10,157 bases of DNA from JAIXRY01 sp964444515 (GTDB lineage: Bacteria; Patescibacteriota; Minisyncoccia; Phycocordibacterales; UBA9973): NCBI GenBank assembly GCA_964444515.1, contig CAYUGY010000022.1, positions 1 to 10,157 on the forward strand, written 5' to 3'. The notes beneath the pieces were generated by a model. It saw only the letters and a list, made by a program, of their open reading frames with translations. It had not been told where the DNA came from and did not search any database. Positions 6,347 to 10,157 of this stretch are shown here, piece after piece (the first letter of the stretch is position 1; each line of letters begins with the position of its first letter). The position numbers were made by a program, and so were the translations under genes.

Positions 6347-7858
6347 ATGCAAAAAATACTCGAATTAAAAGAAAAAATAAAAAATGCAGCATTGGTTGTA
6401 TGGAACAACAAGCGGTACCGGTATGGAGTACTTGTTTTGATTGTGATTGCACTTGTTGTTATTTCTAAAACAAACAAAGACAGTGGTTTGATTACCGAAA
6501 CAGTAACCGTCAAAGATTTGAATCAAACCGTGCTTGCAAGTGGGCAAGTGACATCAGTGACAGATTTGTCGCTCTCTTTTACAACAAGTGGAATGATCAA
6601 AAAGGTGAACGTTGCTGTTGGTGACAAAGTAAAACAAGGACAGATTCTTGCGACCCTTGAGCAAGGAGCTGAATACGCAGCGGTGTTGTCTGCTCGAGCA
6701 AAATACACAAAACTCCTTGAAGGTTCAACAAGTGAAGAAATCAATATCAAAAAAACAGCCCTAACAAATGCAAAAATTGATTTAGCAAATACGATTCGCC
6801 AACAAGGACTCTTGGTCAAAAATGCATATCAAAAATTGTTAAACACTGACATAACTCCAATCATTACAGCAGGTACTATTAGTGGAATAATTCCCGCTGT
6901 CTCAGGTACATACACTGGCGACCAAGAAGGTGCTTATAATATCTCAAGTAGTGCCGGTGGATATTTTCAGGTTAGTGGCATAGAGAATACAACAGGTGAT
7001 ATCAGTACAATCAATTTGATTCCTCTTGGTACAAAAGGATTGTTTATTAAATTCCCTGCAAACTATGGCACAAGTGGTAATGATCACTGGTCAATATATT
7101 TACCAAACAAGCAGTCAGCAAATTATATTACAAACTATAATGCGTACACTTCAGCACAAGAAACACAAAGTAGTGCTGTTGCGAGTGCGCAGGCGGTGGT
7201 TGATGCACGGCAGGCTGATTACAATTTAGAAATTGCTGGTGCTCGAAACACTGATCTATCTCTCGCTCAAGCCGACGTTTTGTCTGCTGAAGCAAATTTT
7301 GAAAAGACGATTATCCGTGCACCTGCTTCAGGGACAGTTACGGCTGTTCGTTTCAAAACAGGTGAACACGTACAAGCATTAGCTGAAGCTGTTGTTTTGC
7401 AAGATATCGATAATTTGTATGTCGAAGGTGATATCAATGAATCACGAGTATCGACACTGCAAATTGGTCAATCTGTGGCCATTACATTTGACGGACTTGG
7501 TCCAGAACAAAAGTTCACTGGTAGTGTGCTTTCTATTGATCCGGGTGCAACAGTGCAAGATGGTATCGCAAACTACAAAGTCAAAGTTGCTTTGAATGAA
7601 AAGAGTTCGTTGATTCGTCCAGGAATGAACGCAACATTTACTGTTACTGTTGCAAGTAAACAAGGAGTACTGGTGGTTCCAGAATCTGCAATAATCAAAA
7701 AAGATGCTGGTACTTTTGTCTCAATAGCAGAAGGTAAAAATGAACACAAAGAAGTTCCTGTCACTGTCGGAATGAAAGGGGATGGTAATTTGGTAGAAAT
7801 TACTAGTGGATTACAAGCGGGTGATACTATTGTGATCAATAGTTCACTGATTAAATAA
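6347..7858 (+). CDS. MacA/HlyD-type periplasmic adaptor (membrane fusion) protein
   Basis: Adaptor subunit of a MacAB-like ABC exporter, 503 residues against about 370-400 for typical MacA. After a basic cytoplasmic start, a single anchor lies at residues 26-40. The first half of a biotinyl-lipoyl domain follows (about 70-106, with VAVGDKVKQGQ), then helical arm 1 (about 107-165). Next come a Gly/Ser/Thr/Tyr/Asn-rich insert of about 100 residues (166-266), helical arm 2 (267-318), the second lipoyl half with IIRAPASGTV (322-331), a beta-barrel (about 352-435) and a membrane-proximal domain (436-503, with VVPESAI and GLQAGD). The insert sits where Gram-negative adaptors carry the hairpin tip that contacts TolC. 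It starts 5 nt after the FKBP gene and ends 4 nt before the permease, so all three are co-transcribed. The family is clear; the cargo is unknown. Confidence 0.88.
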   Translation: MQKILELKEKIKNAALVVWNNKRYRYGVLVLIVIALVVISKTNKDSGLITETVTVKDLNQTVLASGQVTSVTDLSLSFTTSGMIKKVNVAVGDKVKQGQILATLEQGAEYAAVLSARAKYTKLLEGSTSEEINIKKTALTNAKIDLANTIRQQGLLVKNAYQKLLNTDITPIITAGTISGIIPAVSGTYTGDQEGAYNISSSAGGYFQVSGIENTTGDISTINLIPLGTKGLFIKFPANYGTSGNDHWSIYLPNKQSANYITNYNAYTSAQETQSSAVASAQAVVDARQADYNLEIAGARNTDLSLAQADVLSAEANFEKTIIRAPASGTVTAVRFKTGEHVQALAEAVVLQDIDNLYVEGDINESRVSTLQIGQSVAITFDGLGPEQKFTGSVLSIDPGATVQDGIANYKVKVALNEKSSLIRPGMNATFTVTVASKQGVLVVPESAIIKKDAGTFVSIAEGKNEHKEVPVTVGMKGDGNLVEITSGLQAGDTIVINSSLIK

Positions 7859-7862
7859 TTTT

Positions 7863-9140
7863 GTGAATAAAGGCGATAAAATAGAAAAATCGTTATCTCA
7901 ACACTTGCGTGTCGGTTGGTTTTTGGCCAAGCGTGATATTAAGCGTGCAAATATTTGGACGACAGCGTTGATTGTGCTCGTAATGACACTAACCTTTTTG
8001 AACTTAGTTGTTGTTTCAGGTATCCTTGTCGGACTCATTCAGGGTTCAGAAGACGCTCAAAAGAAATACTCAATCGGAGATATTGTGATCTCACCATTTC
8101 TCAACCGCTCATTCATTACCGAAACGCCAACGGTTGTTAATATCGTCAAAACAATTCCAGGGTATAAAAATCATACGGTTAGATATAGTGGCAGTGGCAT
8201 GTTTGAGTCAGATTTTCGTTCAACAATCAAACCAGGAGAAAAAAGAAATGGTGCAGGAGGTTCATTTTTGGGAATTGATCCGATTCAAGAACAAAGTTTT
8301 TCTGGTGTTTCAAAATTTGTCGTACGTGGTTCATATCTCGATGCAACCGACCAAGATAGTGTATTGATTGGAAAAAATTTGCTATACGAATTTACTCCCA
8401 TTGAAGCACCTGGTTTTCAAACACTGAAAAATGTTGAAATCGGATCTCGTATCAGAGTAACTGTCGGCGAAAACCAAAAAGAATATACCGTCAAAGGAAT
8501 TCTCTCTTCGAAGGTTGATGATTTTGATACTTCAGTTGTTGCGCTCGATAGTGAGGTTCGTAAAATGATTGGACGAGATGATTTGAATGCAGGAAAAATT
8601 GCAATTCAGTTGCAATCAGGAAGTGATCTCGCTTTTGCAAAACAATTCTTGTTGGATAATGGTGTTGGGCAATATGCTCGTGTACAAACAGCCGAAGAAG
8701 CGTTTCCAAAATTCTTGAAAGATATCAAAGCTACATTTGGTATTTTGGGTAACGCGATTTCTGGTATTGGCCTCGTGGTGGCATCAATTACCATTTTCAT
8801 TGTGATTTTCGTGAATGCTATCACTCGTCGTCGATACATCGGTATCTTGAAGGGGATAGGGATTCACCAACGAGCGATTTTGTTCTCATATATCTTGCAA
8901 GCATTTATCTACGCAATACTCGGGACACTTATCGGATTCTTGTTGGTTTTCGTTATTATCAAACCATACTTCACTGCAAGCCCGATTGATTTCCCGTTCT
9001 CTGATGGAATCTTGGTTGCAACAGTTGCAGGTACTGCTAAGCGTGCAGGGTTGTTGCTTGTCGCAACACTTTTTGCTGGATATATTCCAGCTCGAATGGT
9101 TATCAAGCAAAATACCCTAAGTGCGATATTGGGACGATAA
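7863..9140 (+). CDS. MacB/FtsX-type ABC transporter permease
   Basis: Inner-membrane permease of 425 residues without a fused ATPase. Topology: amphipathic N-terminus, TM1 (about 33-56), a large extracytoplasmic domain (57-292) in the position of the MacB periplasmic core domain, then TM2 (294-318), TM3 (338-367) and TM4 (about 383-408). The cytoplasmic loop RRRYIGILKGIG (322-333) is the FtsX-family coupling helix that contacts the ATPase. The start is the GTG at 7863, 4 nt after the adaptor stop; the first in-frame ATG would lie inside TM1. As in MacB, two copies plus two ATPases would form the transporter, using mechanical motion of the external domain to push substrate through the adaptor. 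The separate ATPase lies two genes downstream. Substrate could be a peptide, lipid or small toxic compound; it might instead act in cell-wall signalling as FtsX does. Confidence 0.9.
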   Translation: MNKGDKIEKSLSQHLRVGWFLAKRDIKRANIWTTALIVLVMTLTFLNLVVVSGILVGLIQGSEDAQKKYSIGDIVISPFLNRSFITETPTVVNIVKTIPGYKNHTVRYSGSGMFESDFRSTIKPGEKRNGAGGSFLGIDPIQEQSFSGVSKFVVRGSYLDATDQDSVLIGKNLLYEFTPIEAPGFQTLKNVEIGSRIRVTVGENQKEYTVKGILSSKVDDFDTSVVALDSEVRKMIGRDDLNAGKIAIQLQSGSDLAFAKQFLLDNGVGQYARVQTAEEAFPKFLKDIKATFGILGNAISGIGLVVASITIFIVIFVNAITRRRYIGILKGIGIHQRAILFSYILQAFIYAILGTLIGFLLVFVIIKPYFTASPIDFPFSDGILVATVAGTAKRAGLLLVATLFAGYIPARMVIKQNTLSAILGR

Positions 9141-9154
9141 TTACAAATATCTCT

Positions 9155-9625
9155 ATGGAAAATTTTAATTTTGAAGAATCTAATATAGAAAAAAAAGATC
9201 TATGGAAAAAAATAGAACAGCCAGAATTTGAAGGAAATAATTTCTATAGAGTAGTAACCCAAGCTGGGTATGATGATTTTGTTACCAATCAGATCATTAG
9301 AAGTTCTCCTACGGGAGCTGATTCTCATGTGGTTGAAGGTATAGATATAGGAGGTCGTCCAACAATTTTCCCTACTTTCTCAAAAGGATCACCAGATATG
9401 TCTTTCTTTAAAGAAGGAGAAGATAATTATATATTTGAAACAGATGTGCCAATGTATAAAAGAGGAGAAGATAATCCTGTCACCGGTAACCAGATCAAAG
9501 GAAGACATTGGGCATATCGATTGATAGATGAAAATGGTGACGCTGTATTAGAAATGAAACCAGAACAAATAAAAAATATTTACAAGGTTGATAAAGATAA
9601 AAATATCTATTTAAAAAATGATTAA
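9155..9625 (+). CDS. Unrecognised 156-residue protein inserted between permease and ATPase genes
   Basis: No confident family. It is a soluble, acidic protein with no signal peptide, membrane segment or cysteine. The first 25 residues are charged; a predicted alpha/beta domain follows. The order FYR (30-32), RPTIFPTFS (68-76), YIFETDVP (92-99) and MKPEQIKNIYKV (134-145) is reminiscent of small ADP-ribosyltransferase-like or RES-like folds, where an early Arg, a Ser/Thr strand and a late Glu line the NAD pocket. No signature is strong enough to call it. Codon use differs from its neighbours: AGA makes up four of six Arg codons and ATA seven of thirteen Ile codons, while the permease prefers CGT/CGA and ATT/ATC. 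It starts 15 nt after the permease stop and overlaps the ATPase start by 8 nt, so it is co-transcribed. It looks like an acquired gene captured by the operon. Confidence 0.7.
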   Translation: MENFNFEESNIEKKDLWKKIEQPEFEGNNFYRVVTQAGYDDFVTNQIIRSSPTGADSHVVEGIDIGGRPTIFPTFSKGSPDMSFFKEGEDNYIFETDVPMYKRGEDNPVTGNQIKGRHWAYRLIDENGDAVLEMKPEQIKNIYKVDKDKNIYLKND

Positions 9626-10157
9626 AATAAATAACCTCACAAAAAAGTTTCAAAGTGGTGATCAAACAATCTATGCGGTGAATGATCTTTCTTTTGAAGT
9701 GCCAGAAGGACAGTTCCTCACTATTACTGGTAAGTCAGGTTCTGGTAAATCAACACTGTTGTATCAATTGGGATTGTTGGACAACCCAACATCAGGCAGT
9801 TTGTTTATCGATGGAGTAGATACTGCAACACTCGAAGAATCAGACCGAACAATGATTCGTCTCAATGATCTCGGATATATCTTTCAAGACTATGCAATTT
9901 TGCCATCACTGACAGCACTTGAAAATACGATGTTGCCATTGTTGATGCAAGGATTGTCACAACCTGATGCAGAGATTAAGGCTCGTCTTGCACTTGATCG
10001 CCTCGGATTGCTTGATCGTATGAACAATTTACCGAGTCAGCTTTCTGGAGGACAACAGCAACGTGTAGCAATTGCTCGAGCGATTGCACACAGCCCAAAG
10101 GTAATCTTTGCTGATGAGCCAACAGCCAACCTTGATTCAGAAACATCAGACTCAGTA
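9618..10157 (+). CDS. ABC transporter ATP-binding protein (MacB/LolD type), 3'-truncated by window edge
   Basis: Cytoplasmic ATPase that powers the permease encoded upstream. The reading frame is open from the ATG at 9618 to the last base, giving 180 of an expected 220-230 residues. Visible motifs: aromatic Y19 in QTIYAVNDLS (A-loop), Walker A GKSGSGKST (38-46), Q-loop Q90 in YIFQDYAILP, ABC signature LSGGQQQRV (142-150), Walker B VIFADEP with catalytic E167, and D-loop with D173. The H-loop lies beyond the window. The YIFQ and ADEPTANLD wording is typical of the MacB/LolD/FtsE group, matching the FtsX-type permease. The start overlaps the preceding small gene by 8 nt (9618-9625), suggesting translational coupling. 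The family assignment is firm. Confidence 0.95.
   Translation, partial: MIKINNLTKKFQSGDQTIYAVNDLSFEVPEGQFLTITGKSGSGKSTLLYQLGLLDNPTSGSLFIDGVDTATLEESDRTMIRLNDLGYIFQDYAILPSLTALENTMLPLLMQGLSQPDAEIKARLALDRLGLLDRMNNLPSQLSGGQQQRVAIARAIAHSPKVIFADEPTANLDSETSDSV

Noticed and set aside
1..10157. tRNA, rRNA, CRISPR arrays, insertion sequences or long repeats
   Set aside because: No cloverleaf, repeat-spacer pattern, transposase or terminal inverted repeats were seen on either strand; the gaps hold only leaders, promoters and terminators.

Overview
The window comes from a low-GC bacterium that uses TGA, TAA and ATG/GTG in the standard bacterial way. None of its gene starts has a convincing Shine-Dalgarno sequence at normal spacing. 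Starts sit behind A/T-rich leaders, at short overlaps, or, for the FKBP gene, about 2 nt after the predicted transcription start. With the small envelope-export operon and the extended -10 motif TGGTATACT, this suggests a member of the Patescibacteria/CPR (Parcubacteria-like). That is an inference: there is no marker gene here, and A-rich leaders without Shine-Dalgarno sites also occur in Bacteroidota. All genes are on the + strand and every gap is under 170 bases, so there is no long empty stretch.

Region 1 (2-4580) is a phospho-signalling cassette. It holds a PP2C-type protein phosphatase (5' end off the window), a 635-residue protein kinase with a four-cysteine zinc ribbon and a predicted beta-propeller tail, a long nicotinamidase/isochorismatase-type cysteine hydrolase, and a von Willebrand A (vWA) protein with an intact MIDAS metal site. 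Kinase + PP2C + vWA is the combination known from E. coli YegI/YegK/YegL and from TerY-associated phosphorylation triads. The hydrolase between the kinase and the vWA gene is the unusual element. The phosphatase and kinase genes overlap by 4 nt. The hydrolase and vWA genes each follow a very similar A-rich leader, and a strong hairpin terminator separates them.

Region 2 (4632-5788) is a self-contained unit: a terminator closing region 1, a good -35/-10 promoter with 17-bp spacing, a ribose-phosphate pyrophosphokinase (prs), and its own terminator. It supplies PRPP. Nicotinate from a nicotinamidase would need PRPP to enter NAD salvage, but the two genes are transcriptionally separate.

Region 3 (5785-10157, continuing off the window) is an export operon with an extended -10 promoter. 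It encodes a membrane-anchored FKBP peptidyl-prolyl isomerase, a MacA/HlyD-type adaptor with an atypical insert of about 100 residues in its helical hairpin, a MacB/FtsX-type permease, a small unrecognised protein with different codon use, and the ABC ATPase (3' end off the window). The ATPase, permease and adaptor would form a MacAB-like tripartite-style exporter or mechanotransmission complex, with the FKBP perhaps helping fold exported proteins outside the membrane. The small gene between permease and ATPase looks like an insertion and might have an ADP-ribosyltransferase-like fold, though that is weak.
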